Assembly (NCBI RefSeq): GCF_000335475.2
Contig: NZ_ANAH02000005.1
Location: 372,001-436,000, forward strand
DNA length: 64,000 nucleotides
Reading direction: 5' to 3'
DNA from: Cystobacter fuscus DSM 2262
GTDB lineage: Bacteria > Myxococcota > Myxococcia > Myxococcales > Myxococcaceae
In this document: positions 26,523-34,533 of the stretch, piece by piece
How the letters are laid out: every line of letters starts with the position of its first letter
Numbering within the stretch: position 1 is the stretch's first letter
Translations under genes and position numbers: made by a program
Notes under the pieces: generated by a model
The model's database searches: none
Told to the model about the DNA's origin: nothing
The model's input: the letters and a program-made list of their open reading frames with translations, nothing else

Positions 26523-26550
26523 GGGAGCCTCTCTCCAGGAGAGGGAGCCC
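26523..26550. other. Hairpin in the GCS2/amidase divergent region
   Basis: CCTCTC (26528-26533) pairs with GAGAGG (26539-26544); outer GGG/CCC pairs extend it to 26523-26550. It lies about 30 bases upstream of the minus-strand ligase start and could be an operator or leader structure. The rest of the 185-bp gap shows no gene. Confidence 0.3.
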
Positions 26551-26678
26551 CCATGGACTGGCGGCCAATGCCGTGTTTTGGGCGAACCGACCCTCGCGGG
26601 CGTGTCATTCAGCGCTCGGCTGGACAGTTGGCCGCCAGCCAGCGGCTCGTCGAATGGCTTCTCGGTATGATCGAACCC

Positions 26679-27452
26679 ATGTCCACCACCGCTAACGCCA
26701 TATCCCCCTCTTCCGCCGCTCCGACCTCCTCGTCGCTGCCCGAGGATGAGCTCCGTGAGGGCGCGCAAGGACCCGAGGTGCAACGACTCCAGACGGTGCT
26801 CGTGCGGCTCAAGTACCTGACAACCCGGGCGGATGGGGACTTCGGGCCGAAGACGACGGCCGCGCTCCAGGCCTTCCAGAGCGACTGGCGGCTCACCCCG
26901 GACGGCGTCTATGGGCCCGGCACGCGCGCGGCGCTCCTCAAGGCCCTGGTGCCCGTCTACAAGCCGAAGGTGGTGTCCCGGCCCTCCCCCAACCACGAGC
27001 CGCGCCGGGGCACGGACATCGACGTCATCCTCCTGCACCACACCGCCTCCAACCGCGCCAGCGTGGACCTGGCCACGCTGCGCAAGGGCAGCGGTCCCAA
27101 TCGCGTGAGCGCGCACTACCTCGTGGCGCCTGGAGGCACGCTCTACCAACTGGTGCAGGACTCGCGCGCCGCCTGGCACGCCGGGGTGTCCTCGCTGTAC
27201 GGGGAGACGAAGCCCAGCGTCAACCTGCGCTCCATCGGCATCGAGCTCACCAACGACGGCTCCGGCACGACGCCCTTCACGGAAGAGCAGTACCGCGTCC
27301 TGGAGCGGCTCGTGCCGTACCTGGCCCGCACGTACCGGGTGCCCAAGCAGAACATCCTCGGCCACCGCGACGTGGCCCCGGGCCGCAAGACGGACCCCGC
27401 CGACAACTTCGACTGGGCCCGTGTGCGCCGCGCCGTGGACGCCGTCCTCTGA
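26679..27452 (+). CDS. N-acetylmuramoyl-L-alanine amidase with peptidoglycan-binding domain
   Basis: 257 residues. A PG_binding_1 domain (about 25-90, GAQGPEVQRLQTVLVRLKYL, then DGDFGPKTTAALQAFQ) precedes an Amidase_2/PGRP-type zinc amidase (about 110-255). Zinc-site residues are visible in LLHHTA and GHRDVAPGRKTDP, with AWHAGVS between. It should cleave the bond between MurNAc and the stem peptide. No signal peptide is evident, so export could be non-classical or via lysis, as in phage-type endolysins. The start at 26679 is chosen as the nearest Met before the domain; 26667 is also possible. Confidence 0.87.
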   Translation: MSTTANAISPSSAAPTSSSLPEDELREGAQGPEVQRLQTVLVRLKYLTTRADGDFGPKTTAALQAFQSDWRLTPDGVYGPGTRAALLKALVPVYKPKVVSRPSPNHEPRRGTDIDVILLHHTASNRASVDLATLRKGSGPNRVSAHYLVAPGGTLYQLVQDSRAAWHAGVSSLYGETKPSVNLRSIGIELTNDGSGTTPFTEEQYRVLERLVPYLARTYRVPKQNILGHRDVAPGRKTDPADNFDWARVRRAVDAVL

Positions 27453-27477
27453 CGCGCCGCCAGACCGCATGCTCCTC

Positions 27478-27499
27478 CGGCCCCTCCCCCGAGGGGCCG
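27478..27499. terminator. Hairpin between amidase and P450 genes
   Basis: CGGCCCCTC (27478-27486) pairs perfectly with GAGGGGCCG (27491-27499) around CCCC. It sits between two convergent genes 62 bp apart and is a good bidirectional terminator candidate. Confidence 0.7.
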
Positions 27500-27514
27500 G
27501 CCCATCGGCCCCGA

Positions 27515-28855
27515 TCAGTCCCGCCGGCGCAAACGCAGCTGGATGCCGCTTCGGGGCCTGGCGAAGGGAACCAGGATGTACGAGAGATCCTGCCCCGGCA
27601 CGAGCTCCCACGTGTAGTGCTTGAGCAGCAGCGCCAGCATCACGCTCATCTCCACCATCGCGAAGTGCTGCCCCAGGCAGATGCGCGGTCCCCCTCCGAA
27701 GGGGACGAACGTGCCCGGCTTGCGTTGCTCGTTGCTCTCGGAGCTGAAGCGCTCGGGATCGAAGCGCTCCCACGCCGGCCAGTGCTCGCTCGAGTGCGCC
27801 ATCCGAATGGTCACGGGCACCATCCACCCCTTGGGGATGCGGTAGCCGTTGTAGACCACGTCCCGCGTGGTGACGCGGAAGGCCCCACCGATGGGGGGAA
27901 TGAGGCGCATCCCCTCGTGGATGAGCTGCACGAGGTAGGGCATCGCCCGCAGCCCATCCAGGGTGAGCGGACCCTCCATGCCCGCCACCGCCTCGCGGCC
28001 CTTCTGGAGCACGTCCGGGTGCTGGGCCAGCTGCAGCATGAGGTTGCAGGTGGCGGTGACGGTGGTGTCGTGTCCGGCGAAGAGCAGCAACTGCAGCTCC
28101 TCGACGATGGCCTCTCGCGACAGGGGCTCCTCCCCCTCCCGGTGCCGCAGCAGCGAGCCCAGCAGATCCGGCGGCTGCTCGGTCCGCTTCTGCCGCTCGG
28201 CGACGAGCTCGTCCAGATAGGTGATCATCGCCTTCTTCGCGGCGAGCGCCCGTCCGAACGTCGTCCAGGGCAGGTTCACCGCCAGCGGGACGAAGAGCCC
28301 CGCCGTCCACGCCTGGAAGTGGCGCATCAGGAACGGCACGTCCACGCGGTCCTGGCCGAAGATGAGCGACAGGGCGATCTCGAACGCCAGCTCCCGCATG
28401 GCGGGCCACAGGGTGAAGTCCCCCGGGAGCGCCGCCCAACGCTCGAAGTGCCGCGTGGCGAGCGACTCGATGGCGGGCACGAACCCGCGCATCGTCGCGT
28501 AGCTGAAGTGGGGCGCGAGCAGGCGGCGACGCTCCAGGTGCTCCTCGCCCTCGAGCAGCGCCAGGCTGTTGGCCCCGAGCAGTTGGCGGACTCCCGAAGT
28601 CCAGCGGTTCTTCAAGTACTTGCCCTCGCCCGCGAAGATCCACTGGAGGGCATCCGGGCCGAGCAGGAACGCGGCGGGCGCGCCCAGCACGTGCGAGCGG
28701 AAGACGGGGCCGTACTGGCGCCGCCGCCGCTCGGCGAAGTCACGGCTGGAGCGCAGGAAATCCAACGTCTCGCCGAGCAGCGGGAGTCCCGTCCTGCCGG
28801 GCGGGAGCGGAAGGTTCTCGGGAGCGGGGGAAGGGGTGTCGGCCTGGGGCGTCAT
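27515..28855 (-). CDS. Cytochrome P450
   Basis: 446 residues. The I-helix motif LLFAGHDTT, the ExxR motif (HEGMRL) and the heme loop FVPFGGGPRICLGQ with the heme-ligating Cys393 are all intact. The N-terminal proline-rich segment (LPLPPGRTGLPLLGETLDFL) and absence of a membrane anchor indicate a soluble class I enzyme needing external ferredoxin partners, none of which is encoded nearby. The sequence style (GPVFRSHVLGAPAAFLLGPDA) recalls CYP120/CYP26-like terpenoid hydroxylases, a weak assignment. It is divergent from a methyltransferase gene across a structured 274-bp region. Confidence 0.92.
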   Translation of the reverse strand: MTPQADTPSPAPENLPLPPGRTGLPLLGETLDFLRSSRDFAERRRRQYGPVFRSHVLGAPAAFLLGPDALQWIFAGEGKYLKNRWTSGVRQLLGANSLALLEGEEHLERRRLLAPHFSYATMRGFVPAIESLATRHFERWAALPGDFTLWPAMRELAFEIALSLIFGQDRVDVPFLMRHFQAWTAGLFVPLAVNLPWTTFGRALAAKKAMITYLDELVAERQKRTEQPPDLLGSLLRHREGEEPLSREAIVEELQLLLFAGHDTTVTATCNLMLQLAQHPDVLQKGREAVAGMEGPLTLDGLRAMPYLVQLIHEGMRLIPPIGGAFRVTTRDVVYNGYRIPKGWMVPVTIRMAHSSEHWPAWERFDPERFSSESNEQRKPGTFVPFGGGPRICLGQHFAMVEMSVMLALLLKHYTWELVPGQDLSYILVPFARPRSGIQLRLRRRD

Positions 28856-28957
28856 GTCGCGCGTCTCCGGGCCGTGGGGGAAATGGCCCTTGGAGATGAA
28901 AGTTTACAACCCTATCTCACCGGAAAGAGAGCCCCACCCCAGCGGGAGCGGAGCGCT

Positions 28958-28986
28958 TTGACACCTCCCCCGAGGGCGTGGTAGCC
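28958..28986 (+). promoter_or_regulatory. Candidate promoter for the methyltransferase transcript
   Basis: A consensus -35 hexamer TTGACA (28958-28963) is followed after 17 bases by a weak -10 (GTAGCC, 28981-28986). A start near 28990 would place the hairpins at 29001-29127 at the 5' end of the mRNA. Confidence 0.35.
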
Positions 28987-29000
28987 AAGCGACCGCTGGA

Positions 29001-29127
29001 CCGCAGCAGTGACGCTGCTGCGGGCCTCCTCCTCGAGGGGGCGAACAAAGCTACGTCACCTGAACCCGTGGGCCGCGAGGCCCCAGACACGGGAAGGTGA
29101 CGAGCCTTCGTCACCTCCCCGCGGAGG
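29001..29127 (+). promoter_or_regulatory. Candidate RNA switch in the methyltransferase leader
   Basis: A first stable hairpin is CCGCAGCAG/CTGCTGCGG (29001-29009 with 29015-29023). Then CGTCACCT (29054-29061) can pair with AGGTGACG (29095-29102), enclosing CCCGTG/CACGGG and GGCC/GGCC helices. The same AGGTGACG can instead pair with a second CGTCACCT (29109-29116). The end of that second copy, CCTCC (29114-29118), is also complementary to the Shine-Dalgarno GGAGG (29123-29127) two bases before the ATG. The three pairings are mutually exclusive in series, the logic of a translational riboswitch or attenuator. The ligand is unknown; SAM or SAH would be natural guesses from the gene. Confidence 0.6.
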
Positions 29128-29129
29128 AG

Positions 29130-29792
29130 ATGAAGATGACCACGAAGCGCCCCCCCGACGAAGTGGCGACCGCGTACGACGTCTGGTCCGAGGTGTACGA
29201 CACCCAGGCCAACGCCACGCGTGACCTCGACGCCGCCATCCTCCAGGGCCAGGACCCGTCCCTCTTCCGAGGTGACGTCCTGGAGATCGGCTGCGGCACC
29301 GGGAAGAACACCGAGTGGCTCGCCCCCCGGGCGCGCAGCCTGCTCGCGCTCGATGCCTCGGAGAAGATGTTGAACCGCGCCCGCGAGCGCCCGGGGGTTC
29401 AACACGTCCAGTTCTTCCTGCAGGACCTGCGCGAGCGCTGGCCCGTCGCGGAGGCCTCTCGCGACACCGTCACCTGCAACCTGGTGCTGGAGCACATCGA
29501 GGAGCTGTCTTTCGTCTTCTCCGAGGCGAGGCGCGTCCTCAGGCCGGGCGGCGCGCTCTTCGTCTGCGAGCTGCACCCCTTCCGGCAGCTCCAGGGCAAG
29601 CAGGCGTATTTCGTGGACCCGGACACCGGTGCCCTCCAGAACGTCCGCAGCCACCTGCACGAAGTCTCGGAGTACCTGAACGCGGCCGCGGACGCGGGCT
29701 TCGTGCTGGTGCGAGCGAGGGATTGCCGGGACCCGGGTGCTCCGCGCTCGGAGGTGCCCCGGCTGCTCGCCCTGCTCTGGCGGAGGGCCTGA
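29130..29792 (+). CDS. Class I SAM-dependent methyltransferase
   Basis: 220 residues. Motif I is VLEIGCGTGKNTEWL, followed by the acidic end of strand 2 (LLALDASEKML), motif II-like VTCNLVLEHIEEL and the post-motif ARRVLRPGGALFVCELHP. These define a Methyltransf_11/25-type Rossmann fold. The acceptor is not identifiable; the aspartate/aromatic N-terminus (VATAYDVWSEVYDTQAN) is typical of small-molecule methyltransferases. The start at 29130 has GGAGGAG immediately upstream; 29136 is an alternative. It is divergent from the P450 and preceded by the putative RNA switch, which may control translation. Confidence 0.88.
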   Translation: MKMTTKRPPDEVATAYDVWSEVYDTQANATRDLDAAILQGQDPSLFRGDVLEIGCGTGKNTEWLAPRARSLLALDASEKMLNRARERPGVQHVQFFLQDLRERWPVAEASRDTVTCNLVLEHIEELSFVFSEARRVLRPGGALFVCELHPFRQLQGKQAYFVDPDTGALQNVRSHLHEVSEYLNAAADAGFVLVRARDCRDPGAPRSEVPRLLALLWRRA

Positions 29793-29821
29793 GCACCCGC
29801 CCTCCTCCACCCGGTCCCCTC

Positions 29822-31765
29822 TCAGGAGGGCTCCGCGTCCTGGTCCGGGGGGACCTCGGTCTGCATCGGCAGCTCGAGGAGGAAGGTGGCACCCTGCTCC
29901 AGGCCAGGACTGGAGCAGGACAGCCGCCCCTTCATCTCGGCGGCGGCCAGGGCGCTGATGTGCAGGCCGAAGCCGTGCCCCATCTTCTTCGTGGTGAAGC
30001 CCTGGGAGAACATGCGCCCCAGGTTCTCCGGAGCGATGCCGACCCCATTGTCGGTCACCTCGATGTGCAGATGCCCTGTCCCGGGTGCGCGCCGCACGTG
30101 GATGCCCAACCGCTTGTCCTTCTTCGGACTCGCCACCAGCGCGTGCCGCGCGTTGCTCACCAGGTTGATGAGGATCTGCAACAGCTTGTGCCGGTCCACG
30201 AAGATGGGAGGCACCTCGGCGTAGTCACGCTCGACGTGGATGAGCAGACGCTCGAAGGAGACGGCGTGCAGACGCAACGCCTCGTCGATGAGTCGAGGCA
30301 CGGCCACATGCTCCACGGCGCCCGCGGCCCGCGCGTGCTTCTGCTGCATGCTGACGATGGAGTTGATGTGCTCGACGCTCTCGCCCAGCGAGTGCATCTC
30401 CCGGAGCATCGCTTCCCGCTCCTCCTGGAGCTGCTCGGACAAGGCGATGAGGAAGGGCGGGAGCTTCTGGCCCTGGGGATCCCGGGCGAAGAAGGCGGGG
30501 ATGTCGGCGAGGTGCTCACGCAGCAGGGTGGCGACCCGGGCCAGGCTCGTCACCCGGGACCTGCGGATCTGATCGATGACGAGGCTGGTGGAGATGTTGA
30601 CGCTGTTGAGGGTGTTGCCCACGTTGTGGAGCACGCCGGTGGCGACCTCGGCCATGCCCGCCTGGCGCGAGACGTCCACCAGGGTGCGGTGCATCTCCCC
30701 CAGCCGGGCCTCGGCCTGCCTCCGGGCGGTGACATCACGGCCGAAGATCGTCATCCCCACGACCTGGCCCCCCTCATCCACGATGGGATGCACGCTGGTG
30801 TCCAGCACCAACAGGCCCTGCTGGTCCTCGTAGATCTGCTCGAAGCGCAGGCGCTGGCCCTGGAGCACCTGGACGAGCCGGGCATCCCAGGCCTTGCGGC
30901 TCTCGGGCGGCTCATGCTGGAAGAGCGGCGTCCCCGGTTCGAGCACGATGCCACCGCGATGCTCGTAGATGAACCTCGCGGCCGAGTTCGCGGTGAGCAG
31001 GCGCGCTTGTGAATCAATCGAGACCACGATGTCGTCGGTGCTCTCGAAGACGCTGTTGAGCTTGCTCTGGCTGTCGCGCAGCTCCCGCACCGTGCGCTCG
31101 ATGGTGGCCTGCGCCGCGTCGCGCGCGGTGCTGTGCAACGAGCTCAGGGCCCAGACACCCAGGGAGGAGATGCCCGCGAACACATGGCTGAACCAGAGGC
31201 CGCCGAGGGTGAGGGTGCTGGGGTCGATGCCCACCTGCGACCGGTAATACGGGTGGAGCAGGCCCAGCGCCACGAACAGGGCGAGGGTGATGGACAACCC
31301 GAGGCGTGGCCCCACCAGGTACACCGCGAGGACGGGCAGCAACATGTTCACGGCATGATCGCCGCCCGTGGGTCTCCTGCTCACGAAGGTGGTGAGCACC
31401 AGCCCCAGGAACAGGGTCGCCAGCAGCACCATCGCGGGCGCGATGGGAGCGCGGCCCCTGCGTGCCAGCACCAACGTCCCCAGGAAGCCAATGCTGGCGA
31501 GGAGGGCCACATACGGGTGGTTGCCCTGCGAGATGGAGCGCAGCACGAACACCACGTTGATCAGCGAGAAGAAGCAGGCGGCGCCGACCATGATCCGGTG
31601 GCGGATGAGCTCCGAGGGCTCCGCCCGCCGCAACGACTCCGAGAGCAGTGAGTCCAGCCGATCCATCAGCCAGGAGCGGACCACGGGGGGCGCGGAAACC
31701 TCCTCCCGAGGCTCGGGTGGTGGATGCGCGGAGGGGAGTGTCTCGGGCGTGAGGAGGTTCGCCAT
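29822..31765 (-). CDS. PAS sensor histidine kinase with multi-pass membrane domain, LHNVGN-type H-box
   Basis: 647 residues from Met at 31765. About six hydrophobic helices (residues 55-230, IMVGAACFFSLINVVFVL to HVFAGISSLGVWALS) form an integral membrane sensor without a periplasmic domain. A PAS domain (about 250-365, LNSVFESTDDIVVSIDSQARLLTANSAA) precedes the phosphoacceptor region ATGVLHNVGNTLNS with His380. The ATPase domain is intact (NLVSNARHAL, DNGVGIA, GHGFGLH). It belongs to the same unusual H-box group as the kinases at 10.2 and 34.5 kb. No response regulator gene is adjacent. Confidence 0.88.
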   Translation of the reverse strand: MANLLTPETLPSAHPPPEPREEVSAPPVVRSWLMDRLDSLLSESLRRAEPSELIRHRIMVGAACFFSLINVVFVLRSISQGNHPYVALLASIGFLGTLVLARRGRAPIAPAMVLLATLFLGLVLTTFVSRRPTGGDHAVNMLLPVLAVYLVGPRLGLSITLALFVALGLLHPYYRSQVGIDPSTLTLGGLWFSHVFAGISSLGVWALSSLHSTARDAAQATIERTVRELRDSQSKLNSVFESTDDIVVSIDSQARLLTANSAARFIYEHRGGIVLEPGTPLFQHEPPESRKAWDARLVQVLQGQRLRFEQIYEDQQGLLVLDTSVHPIVDEGGQVVGMTIFGRDVTARRQAEARLGEMHRTLVDVSRQAGMAEVATGVLHNVGNTLNSVNISTSLVIDQIRRSRVTSLARVATLLREHLADIPAFFARDPQGQKLPPFLIALSEQLQEEREAMLREMHSLGESVEHINSIVSMQQKHARAAGAVEHVAVPRLIDEALRLHAVSFERLLIHVERDYAEVPPIFVDRHKLLQILINLVSNARHALVASPKKDKRLGIHVRRAPGTGHLHIEVTDNGVGIAPENLGRMFSQGFTTKKMGHGFGLHISALAAAEMKGRLSCSSPGLEQGATFLLELPMQTEVPPDQDAEPS

Positions 31766-31917
31766 GGCTGCGTGGCGGCACTCGCGGGGATGGGCTCGCG
31801 GCGCGGCTCGGGCGATTGTCCTCGGGGACAGGGTTTTTCCCAAGGGGCGCACGGGAGGCCGCCAGCCGGGCGCTCGTGGAAGAGCCCTCACGCGCCTCCT
31901 CCCACGACAGACTCCCC

Positions 31918-32973
31918 TCACATCGACGCCGCCAGGGCCGTGATACCCTCCCCGGCGCTCTCGCTCGCCGTCTCCTGGCGCGGCGACTCGGACTGGCGAT
32001 GCTTCCGGATCCACCCCTGGAAGTCCCACGTCTGGAGGAACCGCTCGGCGGCCGTGTAGCCCGCCTGGTAGAGCGCGTGGACCTGTTCCTCGCGCAGACC
32101 AAAGTCCGTGGTCTTCACGCCCAGGGTAGGGATGGCGATGGTGCGCTCGAAGTTCTTCTGCTCGATGTAGCGCGTGTCGTGCGCCTCGAGCATGGTGGAG
32201 ATCATCGCCTTGAGCAACGACAAGGGCCCCTGGATGCGGCCCGGCACCACCTCTTCCCGGCCATCCGCCCGCGTCCGATCCACCAGCTTGAGTCCGAACG
32301 TGGGCCACCTCGGGTGGGCGCTCCCGTCATCGAGGATGTCGACGGGGAAGTTGCTGAGCACGCCTCCATCCACGATGAAGCTCGTGTGGCCCTGGCCATC
32401 CTCGAGTCGCACGGGCTCGAAGAAGAGGGGGATGCTCATGCTCATCCGCACCGCCCAGGCCACGTCGAGATGATCGGGATCCCTCCCATAGTCCCGGATG
32501 TCCCACGGCAGGACGAGCTGCTTGCGCCGGGAGAGATCCGTGGCGACGACCTGGAGCCTGTAGCGGTATTTCGGATCGACCTCCCGTCCCTCCTCGTCCT
32601 CCCAGAGCAGGTCCTTGAAGGTGTGCACCTGGCGAGGCGACTCGGCCAGCAGCTTGCGCAACCAGCTCTCGAGGTAGACGCCCTCGTAGAGGCCCTTCTC
32701 CCGGAGCAGGCTCAGCGCGGGGCCCACCACGGGGAGCCGATCCAGGAGGCTCATGTCCCGGAAGCGCCGGTAGTCGAGCCCCGCCATGATGCCGCGCACG
32801 TCCCTCGCCGAGTACCCCGCCGCCACCAGCGCCGCGACGACGGCTCCGGCCGAGGTGCCCACGACGTTCTGCGGCTTCAGCCCCATCGTCTCCAGGCACT
32901 CGACCGCTCCCGCCAGTGCGATGCCCTTGACACCGCCCCCCTCGAACACCAGATCCACCTTGTCGGGTTCCAT
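31918..32973 (-). CDS. Patatin-like phospholipase
   Basis: 351 residues, cytoplasmic. The oxyanion motif GGGVKG and the nucleophile elbow GTSAG lie in the first 45 residues; the catalytic Asp is in DGG (SFIVDGGVLSNFP). This Ser-Asp dyad layout is diagnostic for patatin-family acyl hydrolases that release fatty acids from phospholipids. GGAG lies 5 bases before the ATG at 32973, which fixes the start well inside a longer open frame. A 470-bp stretch with gene debris lies upstream. Confidence 0.9.
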   Translation of the reverse strand: MEPDKVDLVFEGGGVKGIALAGAVECLETMGLKPQNVVGTSAGAVVAALVAAGYSARDVRGIMAGLDYRRFRDMSLLDRLPVVGPALSLLREKGLYEGVYLESWLRKLLAESPRQVHTFKDLLWEDEEGREVDPKYRYRLQVVATDLSRRKQLVLPWDIRDYGRDPDHLDVAWAVRMSMSIPLFFEPVRLEDGQGHTSFIVDGGVLSNFPVDILDDGSAHPRWPTFGLKLVDRTRADGREEVVPGRIQGPLSLLKAMISTMLEAHDTRYIEQKNFERTIAIPTLGVKTTDFGLREEQVHALYQAGYTAAERFLQTWDFQGWIRKHRQSESPRQETASESAGEGITALAASM

Positions 32974-33041
32974 CTTCGCTCCGTCCTCCTCGAGGAGGCA
33001 GAGGGCAGCGGGTGTTGGATGTGAAGACGGCGGACCCGGGC

Positions 33042-33113
33042 CAGCGGCCATCCGGATGCCCGCCCCGTCCCTGTTCAAGGACGCGCGTCGAAGCGCTCCT
33101 GGGCCCGGGCGAC
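33042..33113. repeat. 72-bp duplicate of the 3' end of the HxlR gene
   Basis: Matches 48947-49018 with one mismatch (C for T at 33062). The copied segment is the last codons of the intact HxlR regulator at 48980-49354 plus 33 bp beyond its stop. Here it is a fragment with no start and lies between the patatin gene and other debris. Confidence 0.9.
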
Positions 33114-33240
33114 TGGCCTCTACCCCGCGTACAGGGGGAGCACCTTGAACAACCTGTAGATGCACAGCACCAGCGCCAGGCCCGCTGTTCCCATGACGAC
33201 CCATCGAAGTACTTGGCTTCCTTTGAGCCGACACAGGAGG
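33114..33240 (-). pseudogene. Possible C-terminal remnant of a membrane protein
   Basis: On the minus strand an open stretch reads LILLCRLKGSQVLRWVVMGT, then AGLALVLCIYRLFKVLPLYAG and a stop (TAG). It resembles the last transmembrane helix of a protein, with a stop codon directly upstream and no start. It adjoins the HxlR fragment, consistent with a patchwork of debris. From here to 33443 no intact gene was seen. Confidence 0.3.
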
Positions 33241-33443
33241 ATCAGTCAGCCGAAACGAAGGCACAGCAAGGGCGGGATGACGAACTGCCTCAAGCGCCAC
33301 CCTCCCATCCTCCTCACCTGCCCGGGGAGCGTCACACCGTTTGTAACGTGCTCGCAGCTGAGCTTGGGAGTTAGTCAGTCTAAAGCAGCATCGACGCACG
33401 GTGAGCTCACTGCTCCGGCGCCGGCAAACGGGAGGGCAAACAC

Positions 33444-33845
33444 ATGGGTACAGAGACTCCGTGGGCGGCGGTGCACCAATACCTCGATGCCTTCAACCGA
33501 GGTGACGTGCAGGCAATGGCAGCGACGTTCTCTGTCCCTGGCCAGATTCTCGACGGCATGGCGCCGCACGTCTGGCAGGGGCCGACGGCGGCTCAGGACT
33601 GGTACAGGGACGTCCTGAGCGAAGGCAAGGGACACGGTGCTTCCGGCTATTTCGTCAGTGTTGGGGAGCCGCTGCACAACGACGTCACCGGCGATACTGC
33701 CTATGTCGTCCTGCCGGCGACCATGACATTCAACCTGAACGGCACGAAGGTCACGCAGTCCGGAGCAATGTTTACGGTCGCGTTGCGGAAGACGGCGGAA
33801 GGCTGGCGCGTGGCGGCCTGGGCGTGGACGAAAGGCACCCGATAG
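33444..33845 (+). CDS. SnoaL/DUF4440-like (NTF2-fold) protein
   Basis: 133 residues. The opening helix (AVHQYLDAFNRGDVQAMAATFSVPG), the middle VWQGPTAAQDWYRDVLSE and the final strands (SGAMFTVALRKTAEGWRVAAWAWTKG) fit the NTF2/SnoaL-like cone fold. Members are small isomerases, ketosteroid-isomerase-like enzymes or ligand-binding proteins; no catalytic residue can be assigned. GGGAGG lies 9 bases before the ATG. It stands alone on the left edge of the accessory region. Confidence 0.75.
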   Translation: MGTETPWAAVHQYLDAFNRGDVQAMAATFSVPGQILDGMAPHVWQGPTAAQDWYRDVLSEGKGHGASGYFVSVGEPLHNDVTGDTAYVVLPATMTFNLNGTKVTQSGAMFTVALRKTAEGWRVAAWAWTKGTR

Positions 33846-33943
33846 CGAGTCCGTGGGCACACGCTCCCGCCAGGCTCCCACGGACTTCTCGTGAGCCCCC
33901 GAGAGGCCGAGGGAACCACGGCAGCTCAGGTCCGCGAGCGTCT

Positions 33944-34168
33944 TCACCCAACTGGGCCGCATGCCCCCTGTGTCAGGGTAGCGGAGGCCACCGCGCATCG
34001 TCCCGTGAGGTCGTGAAACTCGATCCGGTCATGGTCGAGGGCCTGATAGCACCGCTCCGCCAGCACGGGCCATGGCTCGGAAGCTTCGCGGACGGCGCAC
34101 CGCCCCCCGTCCGTCCAGGGCAGCTTCGCCGCTCGCTGGAGGTTGGCATACCTCGGGTCCCAGTCCAC
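33944..34168 (-). CDS. Short hypothetical protein, possibly truncated
   Basis: 74 residues starting MDWDPRYANLQRAAKLPW, with three or four Cys and conserved-looking aromatic positions (WTDGGRCAVREASEPWPV, HDLTGRCAVAS). Composition looks like genuine protein rather than a shadow. No family is recognised. It abuts a broken DUF5519 fragment, so it may be a remnant of a larger gene. Confidence that it is expressed is low. Confidence 0.4.
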   Translation of the reverse strand: MDWDPRYANLQRAAKLPWTDGGRCAVREASEPWPVLAERCYQALDHDRIEFHDLTGRCAVASATLTQGACGPVG

Positions 34169-34189
34169 GGGCTCTTCCGGGCTCGGCGC

Positions 34190-34383
34190 TGAGCCTGCCC
34201 CTGCCGGAACCGCTGCGCAGCAAGGCGATCGCGAGCGGCTGGGCGGAGAAGCATCCCCTCACCGGTTATCCCAGCGTCTCCCGCGACATCGTCATGGTCT
34301 ACGCGCCGCGGGATCCGGCCGAGATCGAGGTGGTCACCACGCTCGTGACCGCCTCCTGGCGCTACGCGCGCGGCAGCGCTTGA
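34190..34383 (+). pseudogene. DUF5519 (luciferase-like domain) C-terminal fragment
   Basis: About 64 codons ending at TGA 34381-34383. The segment SGWAEKHPLTGYPSVSRDIV followed by MVYAPRDPAEIEVVTTLV and WRYARG matches the C-terminal half of DUF5519 proteins. No start or N-terminal half is present; the upstream sequence in frame is unrelated. A truncated gene in the mosaic region. Confidence 0.6.
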
Positions 34384-34533
34384 TGTCACAGCCGAGCACC
34401 GCGTCCCTCGAGCCCTCGCAGGCTCCCCGAAGGAAGATTCCACGGTATGGTTCAGGTTTCGGACCAGGCCTGGCGCGTCTTTCACTGGACGTGTTTTGGA
34501 ATCCACAGGACGAGGCCAGGTTCGCGAGCCCTC

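Noticed and set aside
29041-29108. Known c-di-GMP-I (GEMM) riboswitch, suggested by AAAGCTACG
   Set aside because: Only a short string agrees; the upstream conserved hairpin and P2/P3 consensus are not recognisable. Kept as an unassigned RNA candidate.
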